Shown here piece by piece: positions 35,204 to 43,911 of a stretch of DNA of 64,000 nucleotides. Location of the stretch: contig DATCMU010000006.1 of NCBI GenBank assembly GCA_036563245.1, positions 61,785 through 125,784 on the forward strand, read 5' to 3'. The first letter of the stretch is position 1. Each line of letters begins with the position of its first letter. The translations under genes were made by a program, and so were the position numbers. The stretch is from DATCMU01 sp036563245 (GTDB taxonomy: Bacteria; Pseudomonadota; Alphaproteobacteria; Rhizobiales; Devosiaceae). The notes beneath the pieces were generated by a model that was not told the origin of the DNA, made no database searches, and worked only from the letters and a program-made list of their open reading frames with translations.

Positions 35204-35761
35204 TCAGAACTTGAAGCCGACCCGCACCCCGATATCGGTCAGGCCGCGATTATAATCGCAAAGATTGGCATTGGACGCGTGCTCGATGGTCAGCATGACG
35301 TTCATCGAACTGCTGACATCATAGCCAAGGCTGGCCGACTGGTAGAACAGCGTCCGGCAGCCCAGGTCGCGGTAGCCCTTCTTGGTCGCCAGCAGCTCGC
35401 CATTGTGAATGGCGCCCCCGAGCGTTCCCTCGACAAAGAACCCGGAATCGCCGAGCGGCACGTTCAGGCTGAGCCCCGCATGCACCATGCTCTCGCGGCC
35501 CTTGAGGTTGAGCGTGGCCCCCACCGTCGGGCGCACGGTCCCCAGCCAGTCGAACACCCCGATCATCGGCGTGCGGAACAGCATCTCGAAGTTCACGTCC
35601 TCGACATGGCTCACATCGATGAACTTATGGTTGTCCGCATCATGCGCCATGATGCCGACCCGCATTTCCGAAATGCCGAAATCGCCCGCCTGCGCCGGCA
35701 CAGACGGCAGCGCTGCACCCAATGCCGCAGCCAGAGCCAGCGCCGTCCGAATCGCTTTCAC
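35204..35761 (-). CDS. PagL-like lipid A 3-O-deacylase (acyloxyacyl hydrolase family)
   Basis: Outer-membrane beta-barrel enzyme thought to remove a 3-O acyl chain from lipid A. 185 residues from a GTG at 35761 that puts a clean signal peptide (about 1-24, ending PAQA) at the start with GGGGGAAA upstream; an in-frame ATG lies at 35797. The catalytic His-Ser pair is in IEHASNANL, and the protein ends in VGFKF with a terminal Phe, as outer-membrane barrels do. Convergent with the secreted protein gene. Confidence 0.82.
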   Translation of the reverse strand: MKAIRTALALAAALGAALPSVPAQAGDFGISEMRVGIMAHDADNHKFIDVSHVEDVNFEMLFRTPMIGVFDWLGTVRPTVGATLNLKGRESMVHAGLSLNVPLGDSGFFVEGTLGGAIHNGELLATKKGYRDLGCRTLFYQSASLGYDVSSSMNVMLTIEHASNANLCDYNRGLTDIGVRVGFKF

Positions 35762-35872
35762 CGCTTTCCCCCGAACCCTCTGAAATCCCAGCGGCATATG
35801 GGCCACCTAACGGGCGGCCCTGTCAACCGCCCATCGCAATCCGGCACGATTGTGCAGCTTCAGCGCCGCCGC

Positions 35873-36967
35873 TCAACCAAGCCGGGCGATGATCGCGTCG
35901 CCCATTTCAGAGGTGCCGACCTGCCGGCACCCATCCTGCATGATGTCCCCGGTGCGCAGGCCATCCGCCAGCACTCCGGCGATCGCCGCCTCCACCTTGT
36001 CCGCAAGTTCGATCATGTTGAACGAATACCTCAGCGCCATGGCGAACGACGCGATCATGGCAATCGGATTGGCGACGCCCTTCCCCGCGATATCGGGCGC
36101 CGAACCATGCACCGGCTCGTAGAGCGCCTTGCGCTTGCCGGTAGCGGCATCCGGCGCGCCGAGCGAAGCGGAGGGCAACATGCCAAGCGAACCGGTGAGC
36201 ATGGCGGCCGCGTCCGACAGGATGTCACCGAACAGGTTGTCCGTGACGATCACGTCGAACTGCTTGGGATTGCGCACCAGCTGCATCGCGCAATTGTCCG
36301 CCAGGATGTGCTCGAAGCGGATCGCGGGATAATCGGCGGCGACCTGGTGGGCGACCTCGTCCCACAGCACCCCCGACTTCATGACGTTCTTCTTGTCCGC
36401 CGAATGCACGAGCCTGTTGCGCGTCCCTGCCAGGTCGAACGCGACCCTGCAGATGCGGTCGATCTCATAGGTCTGGTAGACCTGGGTATCGACCGCCCGC
36501 TTCTGGCCGTTGCCCAGATCGGTGATTTCCTTGGGCTCGCCGAAATAGACGCCGCCGGTCAGTTCGCGCACGATCAGGATGTCGAGCCCCTCGACCAGCT
36601 CGCGCTTGAGCGCGGACGCATCCGCAAGCGCGGGATAACAGATCGCGGGCCTGAGATTGGCGAACAGCCCAAGGTCCTTGCGCAGCCGAAGCAGTCCGGC
36701 TTCCGGGCGCACATCATAGGGCACCTTGTCCCATTTCGGTCCGCCGACCGCCCCGAAGATCACCGCGTCGGCGGCGAGGGCCTTTGCCATGTCGGCGTCC
36801 GAAATCGCCTGCCCGCACGCGTCATAGGCACAACCGCCGACCAGCCCCCGGTCGGTTACGAAATCGGTCTGGCCGGTGGCATTGAGATGCGCGATGAGCT
36901 TTTCGACCTCGGCCATGATTTCGGTGCCGATGCCGTCGCCGGGCAGAAGAAGAAGCGTCTGGGACAT
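35873..36967 (-). CDS. leuB: 3-isopropylmalate dehydrogenase
   Basis: Oxidative decarboxylation in leucine synthesis. 364 residues from the ATG at 36967 (MSQTLLLLPGDGIG), the usual length. The ELTGGVYFGEP loop, the NPKQFDVIVTDNLFGDILSD metal/NAD segment and GSLGMLPSASLG are diagnostic. Downstream of ridA and leuD on the same strand. Confidence 0.96.
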   Translation of the reverse strand: MSQTLLLLPGDGIGTEIMAEVEKLIAHLNATGQTDFVTDRGLVGGCAYDACGQAISDADMAKALAADAVIFGAVGGPKWDKVPYDVRPEAGLLRLRKDLGLFANLRPAICYPALADASALKRELVEGLDILIVRELTGGVYFGEPKEITDLGNGQKRAVDTQVYQTYEIDRICRVAFDLAGTRNRLVHSADKKNVMKSGVLWDEVAHQVAADYPAIRFEHILADNCAMQLVRNPKQFDVIVTDNLFGDILSDAAAMLTGSLGMLPSASLGAPDAATGKRKALYEPVHGSAPDIAGKGVANPIAMIASFAMALRYSFNMIELADKVEAAIAGVLADGLRTGDIMQDGCRQVGTSEMGDAIIARLG

Positions 36968-37058
36968 TTCAAGCCTTGGATGAGAAGGTGGGAGGAGGTT
37001 TTCCAGCGATGTGCTAGCGGCAACGCCCGGATTGCGCAAGTCCTGGGACGGGTTGCGC

Positions 37059-37448
37059 TCAGTCGTCGCCCGCCCCGATCCGGGCGGTGACCTCGATCTC
37101 GATCTTCATTTCCGGCGCGATGAGTTGCGCAATGACCATGGTCGCCGCTGGCCGGATCGACCCGAACACCGCGCCAGCCGCCACCGACACCGCATCGAGA
37201 TCGGCGCGATCGGCAAGGTAGTAGCGCACCCGCACCACGTCGCCAAGGTTCGACCCGGCTTCCTCGAGTACGCCGGCTATTGTCGCCAGCGCATTGGACG
37301 CCTGCCGCCCGGCGTCCTCCGGCATCTGCATTGTGGCGTAGTCGTAGCCGGTCGTGCCGGAAACATGGACGAATCCGCCGTCCACCACCGCACGCGAATA
37401 GCCGATCCGTTCTTCGAACGGGGAGCCGGACGAAATGCGCCTGACCAT
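37059..37448 (-). CDS. RidA-family protein
   Basis: 129 residues, YjgF/RidA fold. GYSRAVVDGGFVHVSGTTGYD and the C-terminal IEVTARIG fit the family. PAATMVIAQL carries the region of the usual catalytic arginine, but here Arg is followed by PAAT (IRPAAT). Its ATG shares a base with the leuD stop (TGATG). Placement among leucine genes suits a role in clearing reactive enamines from PLP enzymes, which is an inference. Confidence 0.85.
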   Translation of the reverse strand: MVRRISSGSPFEERIGYSRAVVDGGFVHVSGTTGYDYATMQMPEDAGRQASNALATIAGVLEEAGSNLGDVVRVRYYLADRADLDAVSVAAGAVFGSIRPAATMVIAQLIAPEMKIEIEVTARIGAGDD

Positions 37449-38053
37449 CAGACCCAGGGGCGCTCGGCTTCCATCTTGCCCTCGAAGCTGGCGATCTTGG
37501 GCGCGCTCTTCAGCGTCATGGCAATATCGTCCAGGCCTTCAAGCAGCACCTGCTTGCGGGACGGTTCGATGTCGAAATGGATGCTGCCGCCGTCGGGGCC
37601 CCTGATCGTCTGGCTTTCCAGGTCGACGGTGAGCGTGGCATTTGCGCCGCGCTCGGCGTCGTCCAGGAGCTTCTCGAGCTGCTCGGGCGTCACCACGACC
37701 GGCAGGATGCCGTTCTTGAAGCAATTGTTGTAGAAGATGTCGGCGAAGCTGGTGGAGATCACGCAGCGGATGCCGAAGTCGAGCAGGGCCCAGGGGGCAT
37801 GTTCGCGGCTCGACCCACAGCCGAAATTGTCGCCGGCAACGATGATCTTCGCGCCCCGGTAGGCCGGCTTGTTCAGCACGAAATCGGGATTCTCCGACCC
37901 ATCCTCGTTGTAGCGCATCTCCGAGAACAGTGCCGAACCCAGCCCGGTGCGCTTGATGGTCTTCAGGTACTGCTTGGGAATGATCATGTCCGTGTCGATA
38001 TTGATGAACGGCAATGGCGCCGCGACACCGGTCAGCGAAGTGAACTTTTCCAT
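37448..38053 (-). CDS. leuD: 3-isopropylmalate dehydratase small subunit
   Basis: Works with LeuC to isomerise 2- to 3-isopropylmalate. 201 residues. INIDTDMIIPKQYLKTI at about 18-34, GDNFGCGSSREHAPWAL and FADIFYNNCFKNGILPVV are the signature. First gene of leuD-ridA-leuB. leuC is separate, 1.4 kb away and past two other genes. Confidence 0.96.
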   Translation of the reverse strand: MEKFTSLTGVAAPLPFINIDTDMIIPKQYLKTIKRTGLGSALFSEMRYNEDGSENPDFVLNKPAYRGAKIIVAGDNFGCGSSREHAPWALLDFGIRCVISTSFADIFYNNCFKNGILPVVVTPEQLEKLLDDAERGANATLTVDLESQTIRGPDGGSIHFDIEPSRKQVLLEGLDDIAMTLKSAPKIASFEGKMEAERPWV

Positions 38054-38172
38054 GGATCTCTCCCGATATTCCGGCCAGCTTCATGGAACAGGCACGCCAA
38101 GAGGTCAAGCTGTCGTGTGCGCGCACGCGGCAGCTTTGGCGCTTGCCGGTCCTTGCGGCAGGTGGCAGTATT

Positions 38173-38188
38173 TTGACCAATCGGTCAA
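38173..38188 (+). promoter_or_regulatory. Palindromic operator upstream of deoD
   Basis: TTGACC-AATC-GGTCAA, a perfect 6-4-6 palindrome 23 bp before the deoD GTG start. Such TGACC/GGTCA dyads are typical of TetR- and MarR-type repressors. No such regulator lies nearby. Confidence 0.6.
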
Positions 38189-38211
38189 GAACTGCTGAAG
38201 GAGACGCCGAA

Positions 38212-38922
38212 GTGACGCCCCACAATCATGCCAAGGCAGGCGACTATGCCGAAGCGGTTCTCCTGCCCGGCGACCCGCTGCGCGCCAAGTGGATCGCCGA
38301 GACATTCCTTACCGATGCGCGCTGCGTGAACACCGTGCGCAATTGCCTCGGCTTCACCGGTTCCTGGAAGGGCGCGCCGGTAAGCGTGCAGGCAACGGGC
38401 ATGGGCCAACCCTCACTCGCCATCTACGTGCACGAGCTGATCAACGTATATGGCGTCGAGAAGCTGATTAGGGTCGGCACCTGCGGCGGGCTGAATACCA
38501 GGGTCAAGGTGCGTGATCTGGTGATCGCCCTGGGCGCTGCCACCGACTCCACTATCGTGCGGGATGCCTTCGGGCGCTATGGCTTTGCGCCCACCGCCGA
38601 TTTCGACCTGCTGGCCGACGCCGTCGCCCGGGCGCGGGAACGCGCGCTGCGTTATCATGCGGGCAATGTGGTTTCGTCGGACGAGTTCTACCATCCCGAC
38701 AGCCTGAAGGCCTACGGCCCCCTGATGCAGCACGGGATTCTCGGCGTGGAAATGGAGGCCGCCGCGCTCTACACACTCGCCGCGCGCTTCGGGCGCAAGG
38801 CCCTTGCCATCTGCACGATGAGCGACTGCCTGATCACCGGCGAGGAGATGAGCGCCGACGAGCGGCAATCCTCGCTCAAGGACATGGTGGAACTTGCGCT
38901 GGATGTGGCGACCGGCGCCTGA
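38212..38922 (+). CDS. deoD: Purine-nucleoside phosphorylase
   Basis: Phosphorolysis of purine nucleosides in salvage. 236 residues from a GTG at 38212 with GAAGGAG upstream, close to the E. coli DeoD length. VLLPGDPLRAKWIAETFL, TGMGQPSLAIY, RVGTCGGL, VEMEAAALYTLAA and CTMSDCLITGE (catalytic Asp region) are diagnostic. It stands alone, divergent from leuD. Confidence 0.95.
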   Translation: MTPHNHAKAGDYAEAVLLPGDPLRAKWIAETFLTDARCVNTVRNCLGFTGSWKGAPVSVQATGMGQPSLAIYVHELINVYGVEKLIRVGTCGGLNTRVKVRDLVIALGAATDSTIVRDAFGRYGFAPTADFDLLADAVARARERALRYHAGNVVSSDEFYHPDSLKAYGPLMQHGILGVEMEAAALYTLAARFGRKALAICTMSDCLITGEEMSADERQSSLKDMVELALDVATGA

Positions 38923-38954
38923 CACGGCGCGATCTGTCAGGAACCGGGCGAGAG

Positions 38955-39062
38955 CCTGGACCATGTCACGTTTCGATCGCCTCAAAACCCATGGTCCGGG
39001 CCTGCGGGTTGTCGCATGTTCGAACCGGAAAACCGGCACCCACTTTTCCTGAAAATGCTCTA
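38955..39062 (-). repeat. RIME-like intergenic repeat, copy B (complete, 108 bp)
   Basis: Reads on the minus strand from the CTAG that gives the stop codon of the peptidase gene. The first palindrome runs from GAGCATTTTC to GAACATGC around GGAAAAGTGGG and CCGGTTTTCCGG. The second is CCCGGACCATG with CATGGTCCAGG. Two palindromes in about 108 bp is the published architecture of rhizobial RIME elements. Confidence 0.8.
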
Positions 39063-39479
39063 GTCCTCGTCCGGCTGGGCCTCGATCGCCTCCAGGTCGG
39101 CATCGGAGAAGCCGAAATGGTGCCCGATCTCGTGCACCATCACGTGGGTGATGACCGCCCCCAGCGTGTCGTCCCCCTCTGCCCAATAGGCAAGGATCGG
39201 CCGGCGATAGAGCGAAATCTGGTTCGGTAGCTGACCGGTGACGGGGGTGGCGGCGCCTTGCGCCATGCCCACGCCGTGAAACAGCCCCAGCAGATCGAAT
39301 TCGGACTCGATCCCCAGAGCGTGGAGCGTCGCGTCGTCGGCAAAATCGGCCACCACGAAGGAAATTTCCCCGCAATAGGCGCGAAAATCCTCTGGCAGGC
39401 TCTCATAGGCGCTCTTCGCCAGCGCCTTGAACTCGGCCAGGCTCGGGGCCGTCAGACGGTGCCATTCAGCCCCTGACAT
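39060..39479 (-). CDS. Zincin-like metallopeptidase family protein
   Basis: 139 residues of the small minimal-zincin family (PF06262-like). The active-site HEIGHHFGFSD lies near residues 116-126, preceded by ISLYRRPIL. No signal peptide. The biological substrate is unknown. Its TAG stop is formed by the end of RIME copy B. 15 bp after leuC's end there is a shift of gene, but no functional link is evident. Confidence 0.88.
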   Translation of the reverse strand: MSGAEWHRLTAPSLAEFKALAKSAYESLPEDFRAYCGEISFVVADFADDATLHALGIESEFDLLGLFHGVGMAQGAATPVTGQLPNQISLYRRPILAYWAEGDDTLGAVITHVMVHEIGHHFGFSDADLEAIEAQPDED

Positions 39480-39494
39480 GGCCGCGCGGTCGAT

Positions 39495-40901
39495 CTACCG
39501 CCATTCCCGTATGTCAACGAAACGCCCGGCAATCGCCGCAGCGGCGGCCATGGCCGGCGACACCAGGTGCGTGCGGCCCTTGAAGCCCTGGCGGCCTTCG
39601 AAATTGCGGTTCGAGGTCGAGGCGCAGCGTTCGCCCGGCGCCAGCTTGTCCGCGTTCATGGCAAGGCACATCGAGCAACCCGGCTCACGCCATTCAAACC
39701 CTGCCTCGATGAAGATCTTGTCCAGCCCCTCGGCTTCGGCCTGTTCCTTGACCAGACCCGAGCCCGGCACCACCATGGCATTGACGCGCTGTGAAACCTT
39801 GCGGCCCGCGACCACCCTGGCGGCGGCCCTGAGGTCCTCGATGCGCCCATTGGTGCACGATCCAAGGAACACGCGGTCGATTTCGATATCGGTGATCCTG
39901 GTGCCCGGCTTGAGGCCCATGTATTCCAGCGCCCGCCACTTGGAGGCGCGGCGATTGGCATCGGCGATCTGGTCGGGATCCGGCACTTCCCCGGTAACCG
40001 AAACCACGTCTTCGGGCGACGACCCCCAGGTAACGATCGGGGGAAGGGCCGCCGCGTCGAGCCGGACCTCGCGGTCGAAGACCGCGTCCGGATCGGAATG
40101 AAGCGTCTTCCAGTAGGCGACCGCCCGGTCGTAGTCCTCACCCTTGGGGGCGTGGGTGCGGCCTTTCACGTATTCGAAGGTCTTCTCGTCCGGCGCGATG
40201 AGCCCCGCGCGCGCACCGCCCTCGATGGACATGTTGCACACGGTCATGCGGCCTTCCATCGACAGGGCCCGGATCGCCTCGCCGGCATACTCGATCACGT
40301 GACCGGTGCCCCCCGCGGTGCCGATCTCGCCGATGATGGCGAGCACGATGTCCTTGGCGGTCACCCCCTCGGGCAACTGCCCGTCCACGGTCACGCGCAT
40401 GTTCCTTGCCTTGCTCTGGATGAGCGTCTGGGTGGCAAGGACGTGCTCGACTTCCGAGGTGCCGATGCCGTGCGCAAGCGCACCGAACGCGCCGTGAGTC
40501 GAGGTATGGCTGTCGCCGCAAACGATGGTCATGCCCGGAAGCGTGAAGCCCTGCTCGGGGCCAACGATATGCACGATACCCTGGCGGTGGTCGCGCTCGG
40601 AATAGTATTCGATCCCGAACGACCTTGCGTTCTCCGCCAGCGTCTCGACCTGCAACGCGCTTTCCGGATCGTCGATCCCGTGGCTGCGGTCGGTGGTGGG
40701 CACGTTATGGTCGACGACCGCCAGAGTGCGTTGCGGCGCGCGGACCGGGCGATGCGAGAGCCGCAGTCCCTCGAAGGCCTGTGGGCTGGTCACCTCGTGA
40801 ACAAGATGCCGGTCGATATAGATCAGGCTGGTGCCGTCGTCGTTCTCGGCGACCAGGTGATCGTCCCAGATCTTGTCGTAAAGGGTGCGTGCTTTGCTCA
40901 T
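39495..40901 (-). CDS. leuC: 3-isopropylmalate dehydratase large subunit
   Basis: Aconitase-family enzyme of leucine synthesis. 468 residues. 4Fe-4S ligands in FLGSCTNGR and EPGCSMCLAMN. CGDSHTSTHGAFGALAHGIGTSEVEHV and NRNFEGRQG are family motifs. Upstream of the peptidase gene on the same strand with 15 bp between, so possibly one transcript. Confidence 0.97.
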   Translation of the reverse strand: MSKARTLYDKIWDDHLVAENDDGTSLIYIDRHLVHEVTSPQAFEGLRLSHRPVRAPQRTLAVVDHNVPTTDRSHGIDDPESALQVETLAENARSFGIEYYSERDHRQGIVHIVGPEQGFTLPGMTIVCGDSHTSTHGAFGALAHGIGTSEVEHVLATQTLIQSKARNMRVTVDGQLPEGVTAKDIVLAIIGEIGTAGGTGHVIEYAGEAIRALSMEGRMTVCNMSIEGGARAGLIAPDEKTFEYVKGRTHAPKGEDYDRAVAYWKTLHSDPDAVFDREVRLDAAALPPIVTWGSSPEDVVSVTGEVPDPDQIADANRRASKWRALEYMGLKPGTRITDIEIDRVFLGSCTNGRIEDLRAAARVVAGRKVSQRVNAMVVPGSGLVKEQAEAEGLDKIFIEAGFEWREPGCSMCLAMNADKLAPGERCASTSNRNFEGRQGFKGRTHLVSPAMAAAAAIAGRFVDIREWR

Positions 40902-41082
40902 CTTGCTGTCGATCCGCTCGGGGCAGTTGTCTGGAAATCGGTCGAGGCCGCCGGACCGGACTGGACCGGAAACACGGCATTATTCGGACAACGGCCGTTC
41001 TAGGCCGGGCCGAGGAACCGGTCAAGCGCATTGCCGTACCACAGGGTACGCGCTGGGCCCGTTTCGCTTTTTCCCCCGTCAC

Positions 41083-41157
41083 TCAACGGCTCCAGGTCGT
41101 TGAAGGTCGCGCCTTCGAGCCGCAAAAACCGTTTCCACTTTTCCTCAAGGCGCTCTA
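41083..41157 (-). repeat. RIME-like intergenic repeat, copy C (variant)
   Basis: On the minus strand it starts with the TAG stop of the ATP-grasp gene: CTAGAGCGCCTT, GAGGAAAAGTGG, then CTCGAAGGCGCGACC. GCGCCTT and AAGGCGC pair as palindrome 1. It shares GAGC, GGAAAAGTGG, GGTTTT and GCGAC blocks with copy B. The rest of the 253-bp gap to leuC shows nothing clear. Confidence 0.7.
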
Positions 41158-42360
41158 GCGGGCGCCCGGCAGGTTTCTGCGGATCACGCGTATCGCCGTC
41201 AGTGGCAGTTCGACCAGACCGGGCAAAGGGTCGTTCAGCGACAGGCTGGCGAAGGTCCGCGTCCGGGCCAGCGATCTCAGCCAGGCCCCCACATCGAGCC
41301 GGCCGCGCAACATCAATTGCACCGCGACGACCTGATCGCGCAGCCCGAACATCCAGGCGATCCCCGGCCGCGCCTTCATGGGCGGTATCGCATGACCCGA
41401 GGACGCGGCCACGATCGCGGCGCCGAAATCGATCCCCGCCGCGTCGGCGAGCCCGAACCATGACCATGGCCTTGGATTGACGTCGAGCATCTTGAGTTGG
41501 CCGGTTCTCGGATCGCGCTTGAACTCGATCTCGCACAAGCCGTGGTGCCCGATCGAATTCAGGAAACGTTCGGCCTGCTCGCGCACATCGTCCGCCGACA
41601 CGGTCTCCACGAAGGTCGACGTGTAGCTGAAATCGACCGGGTATTGCCGGGTGCGCCGCGCAACGAAGCTCACGAGGGGGCGCCCCTCCCACCACAGGCC
41701 GGCATAGGAAAGCTGGCAGTCGCCGCCGCCGGGCACAAGCTCCTGGACCACCACGGCCGGCGCGCCGACCATGGACGCGGCCTTGTCGTAGAGCGAGATG
41801 AACGTCTCGCGGTCGTCGGCCTGCCACACCTTGTCGCGCGTGAACCGGTTGAGCGCGATCCGCATCGAGGGCTTGAGGACCACCGGAAACCGCATTTCGA
41901 CCGAGCGCGCGTCCGCGCTCGAGTGAACCGGGTACGTCTGCGGGACGCCGATACCGAGTTCCGCCGCGCGCTGGTAGCACATCGCCTTGTCAGCCGCCCA
42001 TTCCAGCCGCTCCCAATCCGGCAGCAGCACATCGAGCAGGCCCGAGAGCCTTTTCCTGTTCTGCGACGCGAACCTGACATCCGAATCGGCGGCCGGGATC
42101 AGCAGGTAGCCGGCCAGGCCCTGCTCGCGGACCAGGCCTTCGAGAAAACCGAGCGCCTCCGGGCTCTCCGAGCCGGGCCAGATCCGCCAGTTCGAAATCG
42201 CGCGCGAGAACCGCGGCAACGGCGTGAAATTGGTCAGGAACCAGACGTCGAGCCCTTGCCGGGCAAGCACCCGGGCGAGGGCAATGGCGCCATGCGAGCC
42301 GGCGAGGATGATTGCGCCGCGCGGCCTGTTTTCACGGGCCGAATCCAGTGATGTGTCCAT
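41155..42360 (-). CDS. ATP-grasp ligase, carbamoyl-phosphate-synthase-like
   Basis: 401 residues from the ATG at 42360 (GGACGGA just upstream; another ATG at 42396 lacks a ribosome site). The N-terminal pre-ATP-grasp domain starts IILAGSHGAIALARVLARQGLDVWFL. The ATP-grasp core has FPVVLKPS, VVQELVPGGGD and EIEFKRDPRTGQLKMLDVNPRPW (metal-binding Glu and Asn). About 80 C-terminal residues are less typical. Such enzymes join a carboxylate to an amine or thiol; the substrate is unknown. It is followed by RIME copy C and lies 81 bp downstream of a flippase gene on the same strand. Confidence 0.8.
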   Translation of the reverse strand: MDTSLDSARENRPRGAIILAGSHGAIALARVLARQGLDVWFLTNFTPLPRFSRAISNWRIWPGSESPEALGFLEGLVREQGLAGYLLIPAADSDVRFASQNRKRLSGLLDVLLPDWERLEWAADKAMCYQRAAELGIGVPQTYPVHSSADARSVEMRFPVVLKPSMRIALNRFTRDKVWQADDRETFISLYDKAASMVGAPAVVVQELVPGGGDCQLSYAGLWWEGRPLVSFVARRTRQYPVDFSYTSTFVETVSADDVREQAERFLNSIGHHGLCEIEFKRDPRTGQLKMLDVNPRPWSWFGLADAAGIDFGAAIVAASSGHAIPPMKARPGIAWMFGLRDQVVAVQLMLRGRLDVGAWLRSLARTRTFASLSLNDPLPGLVELPLTAIRVIRRNLPGAR

Positions 42361-42441
42361 TCCGTCCGTATCCACAGGCGAAAGATCGCATTGCATCGAC
42401 AAACCAGGTCGCGGCCCTCGACCTGATGCCTATGGAAACTA

Positions 42442-43776
42442 CTAGCGCCGAAGTCTTAAAATCCCGACAATCGTGGGATCCAGCCCCGCCCTGCGGATGC
42501 TCATCACGCTGAGGGCCAGATAGGTGAGACCGCGCGCGACCGAACTGACCACCGCGATGCCCACCAGCCCGAAAACCGGCGTCGCGACAATCTGGGCAAG
42601 GATCGAGACCACGGTCATCGCACCGAACACGAAAGCGTAGCTGCGCTCCTGCCCGGTCATCATCAATACCGTGCGCGACGGACCGGTCGCGGCGTCGACC
42701 ACGAAACCTGCGCCCAGCACGATCAGCACCAGGTTGGCATCCCTATAGGTTTCGCCGAACAGGCCCATGATCTCCGGACCGGCGACCAGGAACGCCACCA
42801 GGCCGGCCAGCGAAAAGACAAAGCCGGCCCACGTTCCCGTCGTCAGAACGATTTGCGCCCTGTCCCGCGCTCCGCTGTGAAAATGTTCCGAGATCAAGGG
42901 GGCGATGACGAGGGAGATGGAGAACGAGAACAGCGTGATCAGCCCTGCGGTGCGCATGGCATTGAAATAGGCCCCGGCGCTCGCCGGGTCGAGCAGCGCC
43001 CCGGCGACAAGCGTATCGGCGTTCAGGGCCACGGTGTTGATCAGCGCCCCGAGCAGCAGCCAGTTGGTCACCCGGCCGCGATGACGCCAATATGCGCCGA
43101 CGCCCCTGACGCGCGGTTTCAGTTCGTAGCGCCGCCGGCGGGCGGCCTGGTATTGGGCGCCAATCGCCGCAAGCAGCAGGGCCGCCGCAAGCCATAGTGC
43201 GCCTGCCCCGTCGAGCCTGACGCCGGAGAGCAGCAGCGCGACGGCGGCAACCGGCAGGGCGATGCGCCACAGAAGATCGCGCGGCGCCAGCGCCGTCCAG
43301 ATCGAGCCCTGCGCACGAAGGGCTGCGGAATTGTATTCGGCAAGGGCCATCGGCAAGACCAGCGCGCCAGCCGCGACAATGTGCCAGAGCGGCCCGGTTC
43401 CCGAAAGGAGCGTCCCCGCGACCAGGCACAGCGCGGCAAGGCCAAGACCGACCGCGAGGCCGGCGCCCAGGGTTATCGCGCCACCCGCGCCCAGGTCGGA
43501 AACCGCGCGCGCCCTGTCGCCCTTTGCCACCCCCTCCGGCCAGAAGCGCAATATCGCTGTGCTCTGTCCCATGCCCGCGCCGATCGCAAGGATCGTCGCC
43601 AGCGAGAAACCGAAGGCGAAATACCCGTATTCCGATGCCGCCATCGCGCGCGACAGCACGACGAAGCCCGCATAGGTGAGCCCTGCAGCCCCCACCTTGA
43701 TGACCAGCGAAAGGACCGACTTTGACAGGCCGGTCGTCGCGGCAAATTGAAGGGCTGATCGGAACGCGCTGTGCAT
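42442..43776 (-). CDS. Polysaccharide flippase (MATE/Wzx-type lipopolysaccharide biosynthesis protein)
   Basis: 444 residues from the ATG at 43776 (the frame also allows a TTG at 43818). About 12-14 hydrophobic segments fill the protein, with YAGFVVLSRAMAASEYGYFAFGFSLAT and LINTVALNADTLVAGALLDPASAGAYFNAMR typical of oligosaccharide flippases. Probably moves a lipid-linked glycan across the inner membrane. No glycosyltransferase or polymerase gene lies nearby; the only partner is the ATP-grasp gene downstream. Divergent from glutamate dehydrogenase. Confidence 0.85.
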   Translation of the reverse strand: MHSAFRSALQFAATTGLSKSVLSLVIKVGAAGLTYAGFVVLSRAMAASEYGYFAFGFSLATILAIGAGMGQSTAILRFWPEGVAKGDRARAVSDLGAGGAITLGAGLAVGLGLAALCLVAGTLLSGTGPLWHIVAAGALVLPMALAEYNSAALRAQGSIWTALAPRDLLWRIALPVAAVALLLSGVRLDGAGALWLAAALLLAAIGAQYQAARRRRYELKPRVRGVGAYWRHRGRVTNWLLLGALINTVALNADTLVAGALLDPASAGAYFNAMRTAGLITLFSFSISLVIAPLISEHFHSGARDRAQIVLTTGTWAGFVFSLAGLVAFLVAGPEIMGLFGETYRDANLVLIVLGAGFVVDAATGPSRTVLMMTGQERSYAFVFGAMTVVSILAQIVATPVFGLVGIAVVSSVARGLTYLALSVMSIRRAGLDPTIVGILRLRR

Positions 43777-43911
43777 GGGCCGCTTGCTCTTTGGGAGGAT
43801 GCCCCAATATGCTCGCAAACTGCTACTTAGGTCTTACTGGTTCACTTTTGGAGTGCGCGGTCGCAAGGTCGAATGGTACCGGTGATTCTTCCGCGCGAGG
43901 GGGAAAATTCG

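Noticed and set aside
40902..41082. Possible leader peptide or attenuator before leuC
   Set aside because: No Leu-rich short ORF with a ribosome site and no terminator-antiterminator pair found in the leuC upstream gap.
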